From Hyphomicrobiales bacterium (GTDB lineage Bacteria; Pseudomonadota; Alphaproteobacteria; Rhizobiales; Rhizobiaceae): 64,000 bases of DNA. The stretch is taken from the NCBI GenBank assembly GCA_024244645.1, contig JAAEOH010000048.1:24160-88159 (forward strand), written 5' to 3'. This document shows positions 1 through 9,136 of the stretch, piece after piece. A program made the translations under genes and the position numbers. Position 1 is the first letter of the stretch. Each line of letters starts with the position of its first letter. The notes under the pieces were generated by a model, which ran no database searches, was not told where the DNA came from, and saw only the letters and a list, made by a program, of their open reading frames with translations.

Positions 1-290
1 TGCCCATTGGACGCGGCGATTGTATAAAGATTGGCCCCCGGTTCCCTCGAGCGCCGGTCGATATGTCCGATCAGCATGGAAACACCGCCGCGGCGGTAAA
101 AGTTGCCCAGCACCTTCAGCTCGTCCTGAACCACCTGTTTGGTCTGATAGGTCAGGAGGCTCGAGGTCAGATCCGTGACGTAAAATACAAGTACGACTGC
201 GCAAATGGCGAACAGGCCAAGATAAAGCGCCGACATGCGCACCGCGGTGGTGCGTAACAGAATTCCAAAACGGCCTATTGTTCTAGCCAT
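1..290 (-). CDS. Sensor histidine kinase, N-terminal part (runs off window edge)
   Basis: Translating the minus strand from an ATG that overlaps the last 8 bases of the response regulator gene gives MARTIGRFGILLRT, then a hydrophobic segment (about residues 18-40), then the start of an extracytoplasmic sensor region. The reading frame stays open to the window edge, about 96 residues. The ORF track lists only an antisense shadow here. A membrane kinase directly overlapping an OmpR-type regulator is the usual two-component arrangement; the catalytic HisKA and HATPase domains would lie outside the window. In rhizobia a regulator/kinase pair follows degP in this position (established synteny, from memory). 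Signal sensed is unknown. Confidence 0.8.
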   Translation of the reverse strand, partial: MARTIGRFGILLRTTAVRMSALYLGLFAICAVVLVFYVTDLTSSLLTYQTKQVVQDELKVLGNFYRRGGVSMLIGHIDRRSREPGANLYTIAASNG

Positions 291-960
291 CGGCTTTTAG
301 GATATAACCGGCACCCCTCACGGTGCGCAGCAGCGCCTTGTCAAATCCCTTTTCGATCTTCGATCTCAGCCGCGAGATATGGACGTCGATAACATTGGTC
401 TGGGGATCGAAATGATAGTCCCAGACATTTTCCAGGAGCATGGTGCGGGTCACCACCTGTCCGGCGTGTTTCATCAGATATTCCAGCAGCCTGAATTCAC
501 GCGGCTGAAGCGTGATGCGCTGGCCGGCGCGATGCACTTCGTGGGCCAGCCGGTCGAGTTCCAGGTCGCCGACCCTGTACACCGTATCATTGTCACGCAT
601 GCCCTTGCGCCGCCCGAGCACTTCGACGCGGGCAAGAAGCTCGGAAAATGAATAGGGTTTCGGCAGATAGTCATCGCCCCCGGCGCGCAAGCCCGTGACC
701 CGATCATCGACCTGGCCCAGAGCAGAAAGGATCAGCACCGGCGTATCGATCGACTTTTCGCGCAACTCGGTGACGATCGAAAGACCGTCGCGTTTTGGGA
801 GCATCCTATCGATGACCATGACATCATAGTTGTTTTCAGTCGCCAGATAGAATCCAAGATCGCCGTCGCTGGCATGGTCGGTGACAATACCCGACTCATT
901 AAAGGCTTTCACCAGATACGATGCGGCTTCCAGATCATCTTCTATAACCAGAATCTTCAT
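283..960 (-). CDS. OmpR/PhoB-family two-component response regulator
   Basis: Receiver domain (residues 1-115) begins MKILVIEDD with the acidic pair, carries the phospho-acceptor Asp in VMVIDRMLPKRDG, and the conserved Lys in YLPKPYSFSELLARV. The C-terminal winged-helix (about 125-220) ends with the typical VWDYHFDPQTNVIDVHISRL and TVRGAGYIL motifs. The long ORF starts 19 codons upstream, but the family start is the Met of MKILV, giving 225 aa, a normal length; Shine-Dalgarno support is weak for any start. It overlaps the downstream kinase gene, so both are presumably co-transcribed and the kinase is its partner. It follows degP, which raises the possibility of an envelope-stress role (inference). 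Confidence 0.92.
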   Translation of the reverse strand: MKILVIEDDLEAASYLVKAFNESGIVTDHASDGDLGFYLATENNYDVMVIDRMLPKRDGLSIVTELREKSIDTPVLILSALGQVDDRVTGLRAGGDDYLPKPYSFSELLARVEVLGRRKGMRDNDTVYRVGDLELDRLAHEVHRAGQRITLQPREFRLLEYLMKHAGQVVTRTMLLENVWDYHFDPQTNVIDVHISRLRSKIEKGFDKALLRTVRGAGYILKADG

Positions 961-1041
961 AACCGGCATATTAGGCGAATATTCTGACGAAAAACAAACC
1001 ATAAGATCTCTGTTCAACTATGTCCCAAGTAAAACACGTCC

Positions 1042-1084
1042 CTTAATAAAAGAGAGACAGCGGGCCGATGGGAGACCCGCTGTC
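1042..1084 (-). terminator. Intrinsic terminator after degP
   Basis: A 9-bp perfect stem (GACAGCGGG with CCCGCTGTC) is followed, in the minus-strand direction, by a T-rich run (TCTCTTTTATT). It lies just downstream of the degP stop codon and before the response regulator gene, so it probably separates the two transcription units. Confidence 0.75.
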
Positions 1085-1139
1085 CACAGAATCGGGCGGT
1101 TGGCCGGGGGCGACATTAATGACCGCCCACCCGATCTGT

Positions 1140-2675
1140 TCAACCAACGGCAACCGGTAATGCTACAAACCGATTGGTTTTCTGGTTGGTTAACTGGAAC
1201 AGTACAGCCTTGCGACCTGCGTCACTTGCGGCCTTTACCGCCTTTGACAGATCTTCGGCCGACTGCACGTCTGTGTTGTTCACAGCCGTAATGATATCGC
1301 CCCCTCGCATACCGCGTTCCGCGGCAATACTGTCGGGCTCGACTTCGGTAATCATCAGGCCTTTGCCGTCATCGGCAGGTTTGACGGTCATTCCGAATTC
1401 CTCGAAGTATTCACCCTTGTCGGTCTTCTTGGTGTTGGTCTGCACCGCCGCCTTCTTGGGCTCCTTCAGCGTGCCGATTTCAACCTGAATGGAACGGGAG
1501 TCTCCATCGCGCCACACTGTGATATCGGCATTCTCGCCCGGGTTGACCCTGGCGATCTTGCGGGCCAAATCACGCGGGCTTTCGACTAGCTCGCCGCCGA
1601 CAGCTGTCACAACGTCGCCGGATTGCAGACCGGCCTTCTGCGCCGGAGAGTCCTCCTGCGGCTCGGTGATCAGAGCGCCTTTTGTCTCTGCAAGGCCAAG
1701 TGATTCGGCAATATCATCCGTAACCGGCTGAATCTGCACGCCAAGCCAGCCCCGTTCGACGGAACCGCTGGTCAGAAGCTCATTGACAACCTCATTGGCA
1801 AGCGCAGCGGGAATGGCAAACGCAATGCCGACATTACCGCCCGACGGCGAGAAGATGGCCGTATTGACGCCAATGACTTCGCCTTCAAGATTGAATGTCG
1901 GGCCGCCGGAGTTGCCGCGGTTCACGGCCGCGTCAACCTGGATGAAATCGTCATACGGGCCGGCGCCGATGTCACGCCCACGCGCCGAAATGATGCCTGC
2001 GGTCACAGTCCCGCCGAGGCCGAAGGGGTTGCCGACGGCAACCACCCAGTCGCCAATGCGGGTTTTGTCGTCCTGATCAAAGTCAACATAGGTGAACTTC
2101 TGATCGCTTTCGACTTTCAAAACCGCAAGGTCGGTACGGGCATCCTTGCCGATCAGTTCGGCGTCCAGCTCGGTGCCGTCGTGCAAGATGACGGTGAATT
2201 CCTGACCGTTGTCGACAACGTGGTTGTTTGTAACGACGAGACCGTCATCGGAAATGAAGAAGCCGGATCCTTGTGAAACAGGGCGCGTACGCGGCTGACG
2301 CTGCTGCGGGCGGTTTTCATCACCGCGCTCCGAGAAGCGGTCACCGAACGGATTGCCCTTACCGAAATCACGGAAAAAGCGTTTCATGGGGTGATCATCC
2401 GGCAGGTCATCCATGCCGGGTGCCTGGAAATTGTTGCCACCAGATGAGACGGGCCTGATGTCGGATTTAACGCGGACGGAAACAACAGCTGGCGTTACGG
2501 CTTCAACAACGTCTGCGAATCCTGGCTCCTGAGGTGCCTGAACCCTTACAGCATCTGCATAGGCAGATTGAACGCGAGCCGGAACGCCACTGGCCACCAT
2601 TGCTGCGGCCAAACCAAGTGCGGCCGTAGTTGTCAGCAATCCATTACGGGTAGCAAGGAATTTTCTCTTGGGCAT
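1140..2675 (-). CDS. degP: Do/DegP-family periplasmic serine endoprotease
   Basis: HtrA-family protease that degrades or refolds misfolded periplasmic proteins. The 511-residue protein has an N-terminal export signal (hydrophobic stretch about 12-30, probable cleavage near AYA at 40). The trypsin-like domain carries the triad His152 (VVTNNHVVDNG), Asp182 (ARTDLAVLKV) and Ser256 (GNSGGP). Two PDZ domains follow (about 285-380 and 405-500), the usual DegP architecture. The start is supported by AAGGA about 7 bases upstream. A Gln/Arg-rich loop (PQQRQPRTRP) sits where the LA loop of the family lies. It lies between the cytochrome c maturation genes and a two-component pair, as in other rhizobial genomes, but here an extra hydrolase gene separates it from ccmH. 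Confidence 0.97.
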   Translation of the reverse strand: MPKRKFLATRNGLLTTTAALGLAAAMVASGVPARVQSAYADAVRVQAPQEPGFADVVEAVTPAVVSVRVKSDIRPVSSGGNNFQAPGMDDLPDDHPMKRFFRDFGKGNPFGDRFSERGDENRPQQRQPRTRPVSQGSGFFISDDGLVVTNNHVVDNGQEFTVILHDGTELDAELIGKDARTDLAVLKVESDQKFTYVDFDQDDKTRIGDWVVAVGNPFGLGGTVTAGIISARGRDIGAGPYDDFIQVDAAVNRGNSGGPTFNLEGEVIGVNTAIFSPSGGNVGIAFAIPAALANEVVNELLTSGSVERGWLGVQIQPVTDDIAESLGLAETKGALITEPQEDSPAQKAGLQSGDVVTAVGGELVESPRDLARKIARVNPGENADITVWRDGDSRSIQVEIGTLKEPKKAAVQTNTKKTDKGEYFEEFGMTVKPADDGKGLMITEVEPDSIAAERGMRGGDIITAVNNTDVQSAEDLSKAVKAASDAGRKAVLFQLTNQKTNRFVALPVAVG

Positions 2676-2929
2676 TTAGATGTCCTTATAACGGTCTGTT
2701 CAGTCCCCTCGCCCAAGAGATAGTGAATGCCACATTACGACCGCCTAACTAAAGCATGAATATTTTGTAATCTTGGAGGATTCCGGCCAGCGTTCACGGC
2801 CGCCTTCCGGCGAACCGCATATTCAATGAATCCCCACAATTGCAGGCTTTCGGGCCTGATGAAGCGCCCGACAACACTGCCGTGTTGGCCATGACGTTCG
2901 AGGGATTCAGACAGCAGGCTGAACAGTAA

Positions 2930-4168
2930 TCAAGCTTTGTTGATCGAAACCTGGGTGACAATCTTGGAGGAGGCTTCAAGCGTTCGGTGAACCGGGCATT
3001 TGTCGGCGATTTCCTCAATCTTTCCACGCAACTCCTCCGACACCGGCCCATCGACCGTTATGGCGCGTTCGAATTGATCGATCCGGCTGCCCTTTTCCTG
3101 TTGCTCTGACGTGCATTCAAGACAATCCGCCGCATGGATCTTGGCATGGGACACGTCAACGGTGATCCGGCCAAGCGCGGCCTTTTTGCGATCGGCATAC
3201 ATGCGCAGCGTCATCGAGGTGCAGGCGCCAAGCGCTGCGGACAGAAAGTCATAGGGTGACGGACCCGAATCAAGACCACCGACGCTGACCGGCTCATCGG
3301 CAAACAATCGATGCTTACCAGCGTGCACGGTGTTTTGAAATTTGCCCTCGCCGGTTTCGGATACACGTACCGCTTCGGTATCGGTCATGCCCTGCGGCGT
3401 ATCTTCGGCGATATAGCGCGATGCCCAGCTGGCGATGATCGATGCCGCGTAGGAGGCGTCCTGCGCCTTGCTGACGAGGTGATCCGCATTGTCGAGCGAG
3501 ACAAAGCTCTTCGGGTGCCTGGCGGCGCCAAAAATCGTTGCGGCGGCGTCGATCCCGACGGTCTGGTCTATCGGCGAGTGCAACACCATCAAGGCTATGC
3601 GCATGTTTGCGATGCGCTCGGTCAGAACACTCTCTCGCACGTCGTCGAGGAACTGCTTCTGGATGGTGAACGGCCTTCCGGCCAGGGTGACGGACGCCTC
3701 GCCCTTTTCCTCGATTTCCTCGATTTTCGAGCCGAAATTGTGCACGACATGGGCAACGTCCGCGGGGGCGCCAATGGTTGCCACGGCCTTGACCTCGGGT
3801 ATGTCCCCGGCGACCGCCAGAACCGCTGCACCGCCGAGCGAATGGCCGATCAGGATCGACGGCGCTTCGAAATTCGCGCGCAGATATTCGACCGCAGACA
3901 TGAGATCAGCGACGTTGGAGGAAAAATTCGTCGAAGCAAATTCACCTTCGCTCGAGCCAAGGCCGGCAAAATCGAAACGCAAAACGGCTATACCGGCGCG
4001 CGAAAGCTCCGCCGCCACCCGCTTTGCCGCAAGAATGTCCTTTGTGCACGTAAAGCAATGGGCAAAGAGCGCATAGGCGCGCACATGGCCAGCGGGCACA
4101 TCGAGCCGTGCTACAAGCGTGGCACCGGAATGACCATTGAATTCGGATTTAATGGATGTTGGCGTCAT
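2930..4168 (-). CDS. Bifunctional alpha/beta hydrolase - OsmC family protein
   Basis: Fusion of two domains in 412 residues. Residues about 1-245 form an alpha/beta hydrolase with the nucleophile elbow GHSLGG (Ser110) and a late DNADHLVSK segment holding the likely catalytic His. Residues about 265-412 are OsmC-like, with the two redox Cys contexts GACTSMTLRMYADRKK and DKCPVHRTLE that characterise OsmC/YhfA peroxide-related proteins. This fusion is a recognised family; a role in organic hydroperoxide or thioester handling is inferred. The gene sits between ccmH and degP, which are normally adjacent in rhizobia, and directly beside a repeat element, so it looks like an insertion into an otherwise conserved cluster. 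No signal peptide, so cytoplasmic. Confidence 0.9.
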   Translation of the reverse strand: MTPTSIKSEFNGHSGATLVARLDVPAGHVRAYALFAHCFTCTKDILAAKRVAAELSRAGIAVLRFDFAGLGSSEGEFASTNFSSNVADLMSAVEYLRANFEAPSILIGHSLGGAAVLAVAGDIPEVKAVATIGAPADVAHVVHNFGSKIEEIEEKGEASVTLAGRPFTIQKQFLDDVRESVLTERIANMRIALMVLHSPIDQTVGIDAAATIFGAARHPKSFVSLDNADHLVSKAQDASYAASIIASWASRYIAEDTPQGMTDTEAVRVSETGEGKFQNTVHAGKHRLFADEPVSVGGLDSGPSPYDFLSAALGACTSMTLRMYADRKKAALGRITVDVSHAKIHAADCLECTSEQQEKGSRIDQFERAITVDGPVSEELRGKIEEIADKCPVHRTLEASSKIVTQVSINKA

Positions 4169-4185
4169 GTCCCCGCTCCCGATTT

Positions 4186-4454
4186 AGAGCGCTTCACGAC
4201 TAAAGAGAAGCATTTGACCGTGGCGATTTTGGTCTCAGACAACGCGGGTTGCACGCAGTGGTGCCATCCCACCACAAGTGCAAGCCAACACAGTCAAAGG
4301 GCAAAATCGCCCGGCCCATGCGGGTGGCGGACAATCGGCTCATCGGCGTTGTTGCGCCGCTTGCCCGATGCACCACATCTCACTGCGCGACACGCCTAGC
4401 CGAGTGAACCGATTGACCGCCATCAAATGCTTCTGTTTAATCGTGAAGCGCTCT
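4186..4454. repeat. Inverted-repeat element, full copy A (MITE-like)
   Basis: A 269-bp non-coding element whose ends are mutually inverted: left end AGAGCGCTTCACGACTAAAG, and reverse complement of the right end AGAGCGCTTCACGATTAAAC; complementarity continues inward through AGAAGCATTTGA. The internal part (GGGCAAAATCGCCCGGCCC, GGTGGCGGACAATCGG, AGCCGAGTGAACCGATT) recurs at high identity in copy B near 10.7 kb. No ORF or transposase. It lies between the hydrolase start and the ccmH end. I do not see a convincing target-site duplication. Confidence 0.85.
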
Positions 4455-4466
4455 GAAGCGAACCTA

Positions 4467-4949
4467 TCAACTATCGTGATCACGCGAACTTAAAACTTTC
4501 TCGAGATCGGCTTGTTCTTGCTGTGACAGCAGCATGCCCGTGCGGGATCGTCGGTTTTTGCCGGCATTGATGATGAGATAGGCCAGACCACCGCACAACA
4601 CAATGACCGGTACGGCCCACAACAGCAGTGTCTGCGCCGAGAACCGAGGCTTGAGCAGAACGAACTCGCCATATCTGGAAACGATGTAACCAACCACTTC
4701 CTGATCGCTGTCGCCTTCTACCAGTCTCTGGCGTACCAGAACGCGAAGATCCTTGGCGAGTGCCGCATCGGAATCGTCTATCGACTGATTCTGGCAGACA
4801 AGGCAGCGCAAACCGGCCGATATCTCTCGGGCTCTTTCCTCCAGCACCGGATCGTCCAGCACTTCGTCCGGCGTAACGGCCAAGGCGGGCAAAGCCAGGG
4901 ACAACAGGCAGATCTTGGCGACTGCCATGAGTTTGGCCAGACGTTTCAT
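4467..4949 (-). CDS. ccmH: Cytochrome c maturation protein CcmH (CycL)
   Basis: Apocytochrome c thioreductase subunit of System I cytochrome c maturation. The 160-residue protein has a signal peptide (about 1-24), the conserved LRCLVCQNQSI motif with Cys49 and Cys52 that reduces the haem-binding cysteines of apocytochromes, and one C-terminal membrane helix (about 108-127), so it is periplasmic and membrane anchored. Its ATG overlaps the ccmF stop codon by 4 bases, implying translational coupling. It ends the ccmIEFH operon; copy A of the repeat element lies immediately downstream. Confidence 0.96.
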   Translation of the reverse strand: MKRLAKLMAVAKICLLSLALPALAVTPDEVLDDPVLEERAREISAGLRCLVCQNQSIDDSDAALAKDLRVLVRQRLVEGDSDQEVVGYIVSRYGEFVLLKPRFSAQTLLLWAVPVIVLCGGLAYLIINAGKNRRSRTGMLLSQQEQADLEKVLSSRDHDS

Positions 4950-6931
4950 GTTTCCTGCCCGGCGGAAACGGCCGTTGCCTTGCGCGTCGCCGGCGCGCCG
5001 ATGCGCAACCGCCGGTCAAAGAGTGACGTGATGCCACCGAGCGACATGATCACCGCGCCGATCCAGATGAATGTCACCCAGGGTTTCCACCAAACCCGCA
5101 CAACGGTTCCGCCATCGGGGGTCTCGTCGCCGAGTGCAACGTACAGCTGGCTGGGGCCCAGCGTCAGAATTCCGGCTTCCGTGGTCGGCATTCTGCGCGC
5201 CGTATAAATGCGCTTTGCCGATGTTATCGTGGCAAACCGGTTGCCGTCCCTGGAGACGATGAAGCGGCCCTGCAATTCGGTGTAATTCGGTCCGGTGTTC
5301 GGCTTCAGGCCTTCAAACTGCAATGCGAAAGGGCCGCTGACCATCGTTTCGCCGGGTTTGAGGGTGGTCACCTCCTCGGTTGAAAATGCAGTGACGGTGA
5401 CAATTCCGATAACCGAGATTCCAAGTCCTAGATGGGCCAGCGCCGATCCAAAAGCCGAGCGCGGCAGGCCCTTGAAACGCTGCCACATAATGGGAACTGC
5501 GACCCTGCCGGCGCCTGAGCGCAGCGCAATATCGGTTATGGCACCCGCGATCAGCCAGATACCGATGGCAATTCCGAGCGCCGCCAGCACCGGTGCGCCG
5601 GTGGCAAAGTAGGTCACTGCCAGGGCTGTCAGGAGGGCAAGCCCGGCGGCAAAGTAAAGCCGCTGGCACACCGCCCACAGGTCACCGCGTTTCCAGGCAA
5701 GCAGCGGCCCAAACGGCACCGCCAGCAGCAACGGGATCATAAGTGGCCCGAATGTCAGATTGAAAAACGGCGGACCGACGGAAATCTTGGCGCCGGTCAC
5801 GGCCTCCAGCAGCAGCGGATAGAGCGTGCCGACAAGCACTGTCGCCGTCGCCGTTGTCAGAAACAGGTTGTTGAAAACAAGTGCACCCTCGCGCGAAATC
5901 GGGGCAAACAGCCCGCCCTGGCTCAGCGTTTGCACGCGCAGGGCAAACAGGCTGAAAGCACCGCCAATGAAGAGCACGAGGATGCCGAGGATGAATACGC
6001 CGCGCAGCGGATCGGTGGCAAAGGCATGCACCGACGTCAGAACGCCGGAGCGCACCAGGAAGGTGCCGAGCAGCGACAATGAGAAGGTCATGATGGCAAG
6101 CAGCACAGTCCAGATTTTCAGCGCTTCGCGTTTTTCCATCACCAGCGCCGAATGCAGCAGGGCCGTGCCGGCGAGCCAGGGCATGAAGGATGCGTTTTCA
6201 ACCGGATCCCAGAACCACCAGCCGCCCCAGCCGAGTTCGTAATAGGCCCAGTAGGAGCCCATCGCGATACCGGCGGTCAACGCCGTCCAGGCCGCAAGCG
6301 TCCACGGCCGCACCCAGCGGGCCCAGGCCGCATCGATGCGCCCTTCGATCAGCGCCGCAACGGCAAAGGAAAAGCAGATCGAAAAACCGACATAGCCGAG
6401 ATAAAGCAGCGGCGGATGGATCGCCAGCCCGATATCCTGAAGGATCGGATTGAGGTCCCGGCCTTCGATCGGAGCCGGATTGAGGCGCTGGAACGGGTTC
6501 GACGTCAACAACACGAAGAAGAGGAAGGCCGCGGTGATCCATGCCTGGACCGCTAGGACATTGGCTTTCAGCGAGAAAGGCAGGTTGCCGCCGAAAAGCG
6601 CCACAAGAGCGCTGAAGAAAACAAGTATGAGAATCCACAACAGCATCGAGCCCTCGTGGTTTCCCCAGACGCCGGAGAACTTGTAGATCAGCGGTTTGAG
6701 CGAATGCGAATTTTCCCAGACATTCTGGACGGAAAAGTCCGAGGTAACATAGGAGACGGTCAGGGCGGCAAAGGCGAGCAGGACAAATATGAAAGATGCG
6801 ATGGCAGCGGCCGGGGCCATTTCCATCAACGCCGCATCCGGCCGCCGGGCGCCGATGACAGGCAAAACCGACTGCAGCAGTGAAATGGCAAGCGCCATTA
6901 CAAGCGCATAATGACCTAGCTCAACAATCAT
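4946..6931 (-). CDS. ccmF: Haem lyase CcmF (CycK)
   Basis: Integral membrane subunit of the System I haem ligation complex, which attaches haem from CcmE to apocytochrome c. 661 residues, the normal size, with many membrane helices. Diagnostic motifs are WGNHEGSMLLW (about residue 89) and the tryptophan-rich WGGWWFWDPVENASF (about 235-249), with conserved His residues in IHPPLLYLGYVG and VLTSVHAFATDP for haem coordination. Lies between ccmE and ccmH and overlaps ccmH by 4 bases. No sign of damage. Confidence 0.97.
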   Translation of the reverse strand: MIVELGHYALVMALAISLLQSVLPVIGARRPDAALMEMAPAAAIASFIFVLLAFAALTVSYVTSDFSVQNVWENSHSLKPLIYKFSGVWGNHEGSMLLWILILVFFSALVALFGGNLPFSLKANVLAVQAWITAAFLFFVLLTSNPFQRLNPAPIEGRDLNPILQDIGLAIHPPLLYLGYVGFSICFSFAVAALIEGRIDAAWARWVRPWTLAAWTALTAGIAMGSYWAYYELGWGGWWFWDPVENASFMPWLAGTALLHSALVMEKREALKIWTVLLAIMTFSLSLLGTFLVRSGVLTSVHAFATDPLRGVFILGILVLFIGGAFSLFALRVQTLSQGGLFAPISREGALVFNNLFLTTATATVLVGTLYPLLLEAVTGAKISVGPPFFNLTFGPLMIPLLLAVPFGPLLAWKRGDLWAVCQRLYFAAGLALLTALAVTYFATGAPVLAALGIAIGIWLIAGAITDIALRSGAGRVAVPIMWQRFKGLPRSAFGSALAHLGLGISVIGIVTVTAFSTEEVTTLKPGETMVSGPFALQFEGLKPNTGPNYTELQGRFIVSRDGNRFATITSAKRIYTARRMPTTEAGILTLGPSQLYVALGDETPDGGTVVRVWWKPWVTFIWIGAVIMSLGGITSLFDRRLRIGAPATRKATAVSAGQET

Positions 6932-6940
6932 GGCGCGGTC

Positions 6941-7384
6941 CTATTCTTCCTCACCCTGCCAGACCCCCTGCTTTTTCAGACTGTCGGCAACCTCTTTGGG
7001 CATATAGGTCTCATCATGTTTGGCCAGCACCGAATCCGCAACAAACAGCGGATTGCCAGGCTGGAATGCGCCCTCAACAACGACGCCCTGCCCTTCGCGG
7101 AAGAGATCCGGCAAAATGCCGGTATAGGTGATGGACACCGTGTTCGCGGTGTCGGTGACTGCAAACTCCACGGTCGTTCCCTGTCCGCGCGCTACGGAAT
7201 TTTCGGCCACCAGTCCGCCGAGGCGTATGCGTGTTCCGGGACTGACCTGTTTCTCAACAACGTCCGTCGGCGAGTGAAAATAGACAATCTGCTCCTGCAG
7301 CGCGAACAAAACCAGGATGACCGCAACACCGATGACGCTGACACCGCCGGCTATGATCGCCAGTCTTTTCTGCTTGCGTGTCAT
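6941..7384 (-). CDS. ccmE: Periplasmic haem chaperone CcmE (CycJ)
   Basis: Carries haem covalently through a histidine and delivers it to CcmF. The 147-residue protein has an N-terminal membrane anchor (about 8-30) followed by an OB-fold domain. The haem-binding His123 and the nearby Tyr127 are in [13 protein letters not shown], the family signature. The first 4 bases overlap the ccmI stop region and ccmF follows 9 bases later, so it is in the same operon. Confidence 0.97.
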   Translation of the reverse strand: MTRKQKRLAIIAGGVSVIGVAVILVLFALQEQIVYFHSPTDVVEKQVSPGTRIRLGGLVAENSVARGQGTTVEFAVTDTANTVSITYTGILPDLFREGQGVVVEGAFQPGNPLFVADSVLAKHDETYMPKEVADSLKKQGVWQGEEE

Positions 7385-8526
7385 TGATTCACTTTCTCCG
7401 CTGCAAGTCCAAACTGTGTCGCTGCCTGCGTCAGCGCCTGACGGCCGGCGCTTCCGGCATCGAAATTCTCCAAGGCCCGGTTGAGCGCATCACCTGCCTG
7501 CTCGGCTTCTCCCAAGACCATGTATGAGCGGATCAATCGAAGCCAGCCCTCAAGATCGTCAGGGTTTTCCCTCAGCCGCTCGTCAAGACCGGCCACTATG
7601 CCGCCGATCATCTCCCGGCGTTCGTCATCACTCATCTGCGCCGCCGCGGCAACCTGTTCCTTGTCAGGTCCTGGCACGGCCTCTTCACCGCCCTGCCCGA
7701 TGCGTTTGTCAAGTTCCTCAAGGTGCAAACGCACCTGAGGCATCCATGGAGCATCCGGCGTGGACCTGCCCGCAAGATCCGAAAATGCCGTGCGGGCTTC
7801 GACCAGTTTTCCCTCCTGGGCCATGCCAAGCGCCAGAAAGAACGATGACAGCGGATTGCCTGGCTCGAGGTCATCTGCTGCCTGGAATGCCGCCTGCACG
7901 TCGGCAGTCACAATACCGCCGGTCTGGGCGAACAGGGATTGCCCAAGTCCTGCCTGTCGCGGGGCCGTGGAACCAAGAAGACGAATGGCATTTCGATAGG
8001 CGATTTCAGAATCCTGCACACGCCCGAGGCTGAAGTAGACGGGCGCCAGAACATCCCAACCGCGGCCGTCCTCAGGATTGCTCGCAAGGTGTGTTTCGGC
8101 CTGCGCCACGAGATTGGCGATATCGCTGTTTTCATTGGAGGGCGGTTGTATCCGCGCGGCAAGAGGCTGGGAAGGCATTCCGGGCGAGCCGATTGCGAGA
8201 TAGCCGGCAACCGCCATCAGCGGCAAAAACACGATCACCACATAGCGCGCTGCACCGGCGAGCGGAGACGAAGCAACCGTTTTGCGGGATGCGGCTTTCG
8301 AGGCTTTGATCAGCCGACGTCCAACTTCGGCGCGCGCATATTCGGCTTCTTCACCCGTTAGCAGTCCAGATTCTATGTCGCGATCAATCTCGCGCAGCTG
8401 GTCGTGATAGACCTCCGCGTCGAACTCCTTCTCGGCCGCCTGCAACTTTGTGCGCCGGGCAAGCGGTACGAGGAGACTTGTGGTAGCGGCCACCGTCATG
8501 ATGGCAGCCATGACCCAAAACATCAT
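7381..8526 (-). CDS. ccmI: Cytochrome c biogenesis protein CcmI (CycH)
   Basis: Apocytochrome c chaperone of System I. The N-terminal membrane region (first helix about residues 1-21, second about 92-112) flanks a cytoplasmic loop of about 70 residues, and the remainder is a periplasmic TPR domain (repeats visible around [20 protein letters not shown] and [17 protein letters not shown]) that binds the C-terminus of apocytochromes. 381 residues matches rhizobial CycH. First gene of the ccmIEFH operon; its stop overlaps ccmE by 4 bases. Two ATG codons lie side by side at the start, so the first residue is ambiguous by one codon. Confidence 0.95.
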   Translation of the reverse strand: MMFWVMAAIMTVAATTSLLVPLARRTKLQAAEKEFDAEVYHDQLREIDRDIESGLLTGEEAEYARAEVGRRLIKASKAASRKTVASSPLAGAARYVVIVFLPLMAVAGYLAIGSPGMPSQPLAARIQPPSNENSDIANLVAQAETHLASNPEDGRGWDVLAPVYFSLGRVQDSEIAYRNAIRLLGSTAPRQAGLGQSLFAQTGGIVTADVQAAFQAADDLEPGNPLSSFFLALGMAQEGKLVEARTAFSDLAGRSTPDAPWMPQVRLHLEELDKRIGQGGEEAVPGPDKEQVAAAAQMSDDERREMIGGIVAGLDERLRENPDDLEGWLRLIRSYMVLGEAEQAGDALNRALENFDAGSAGRQALTQAATQFGLAAEKVNQ

Positions 8527-8618
8527 GAGAACTGGTTATCTAACCCTATCCAATTGCCCGGCGGCACGGTGTTGCCGACCGTTTTGGCGTTCGTCACTAT
8601 CTATTGGAAATATGGGCT

Positions 8619-9047
8619 CTAAACAAGCGGTGTCCAGTTGCCGTCTTCGCTGCGGCACGCGGTTCCACGCGCTGTCACGGTTTCCCCGCCCTGGACAATC
8701 TTATGGACGTATTGCCTGCAGTTCTGGGAACCAACTTCGTAGGGCTGGGCAGCATAAACTTCACCGGAAACGCCACTTTGGGTTCCGGACCATGCGACGA
8801 TCTGTCCGCTGGGAGCGATTTCAAGCGCCCTATATTCGGCTTCAAGTGCCCTGGTGCGGTCATCCGCGCTCAACTGAGCTGATATTGCGGGATCGATTAT
8901 ACCGCCATTGAGAGCTTCGATTACCGTTGGCTTGCTTGCCGACTGGGGCACGAAGGAATTCAGGAAACTGGATTGCCCGCCGGTTTTTGCGCAGCCGCCA
9001 AGGGCAAGCAGAACCGCAACCGCAATAATTTGAACACGGGCTTTCAT
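8619..9047 (-). CDS. Small outer-membrane lipoprotein, RT0821/Lpp0805-like surface protein
   Basis: Starting at the Met of MKARVQIIAVAV gives 142 aa; this start has a good ribosome site (AGAAGGG) that the longer ORF start lacks. A lipoprotein signal ends in the lipobox LALGGC, so the Cys at about residue 19 would be lipidated. The C-terminal part (VWSGTQSGVSGEV, CRQYVHKIVQGG, GTACRSEDGNWTPL) resembles the 17-kDa surface antigen/RT0821 family. Function unknown. It lies between feuQ and ccmI, transcribed in the same direction. Confidence 0.8.
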   Translation of the reverse strand: MKARVQIIAVAVLLALGGCAKTGGQSSFLNSFVPQSASKPTVIEALNGGIIDPAISAQLSADDRTRALEAEYRALEIAPSGQIVAWSGTQSGVSGEVYAAQPYEVGSQNCRQYVHKIVQGGETVTARGTACRSEDGNWTPLV

Positions 9048-9136
9048 TGATTTCCCTTCTCCAATCAACCGCACATTGAAACGCAGGATGTGGCGTTAAT
9101 GTGGCAGCGGTTTGATCACATCATGTGCGTCAATGA

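Noticed and set aside
2740-2929. Open frames on both strands downstream of the hydrolase, including an in-frame extension past its TGA
   Set aside because: The OsmC domain already ends normally at INKA; three frames look equally open, as is common at this GC content, and I recognise no family.
3311-4399. 362-codon plus-strand ORF
   Set aside because: Fully antisense to the hydrolase-OsmC gene and repeat A; no recognisable domain and composition typical of a shadow frame in GC-rich DNA.
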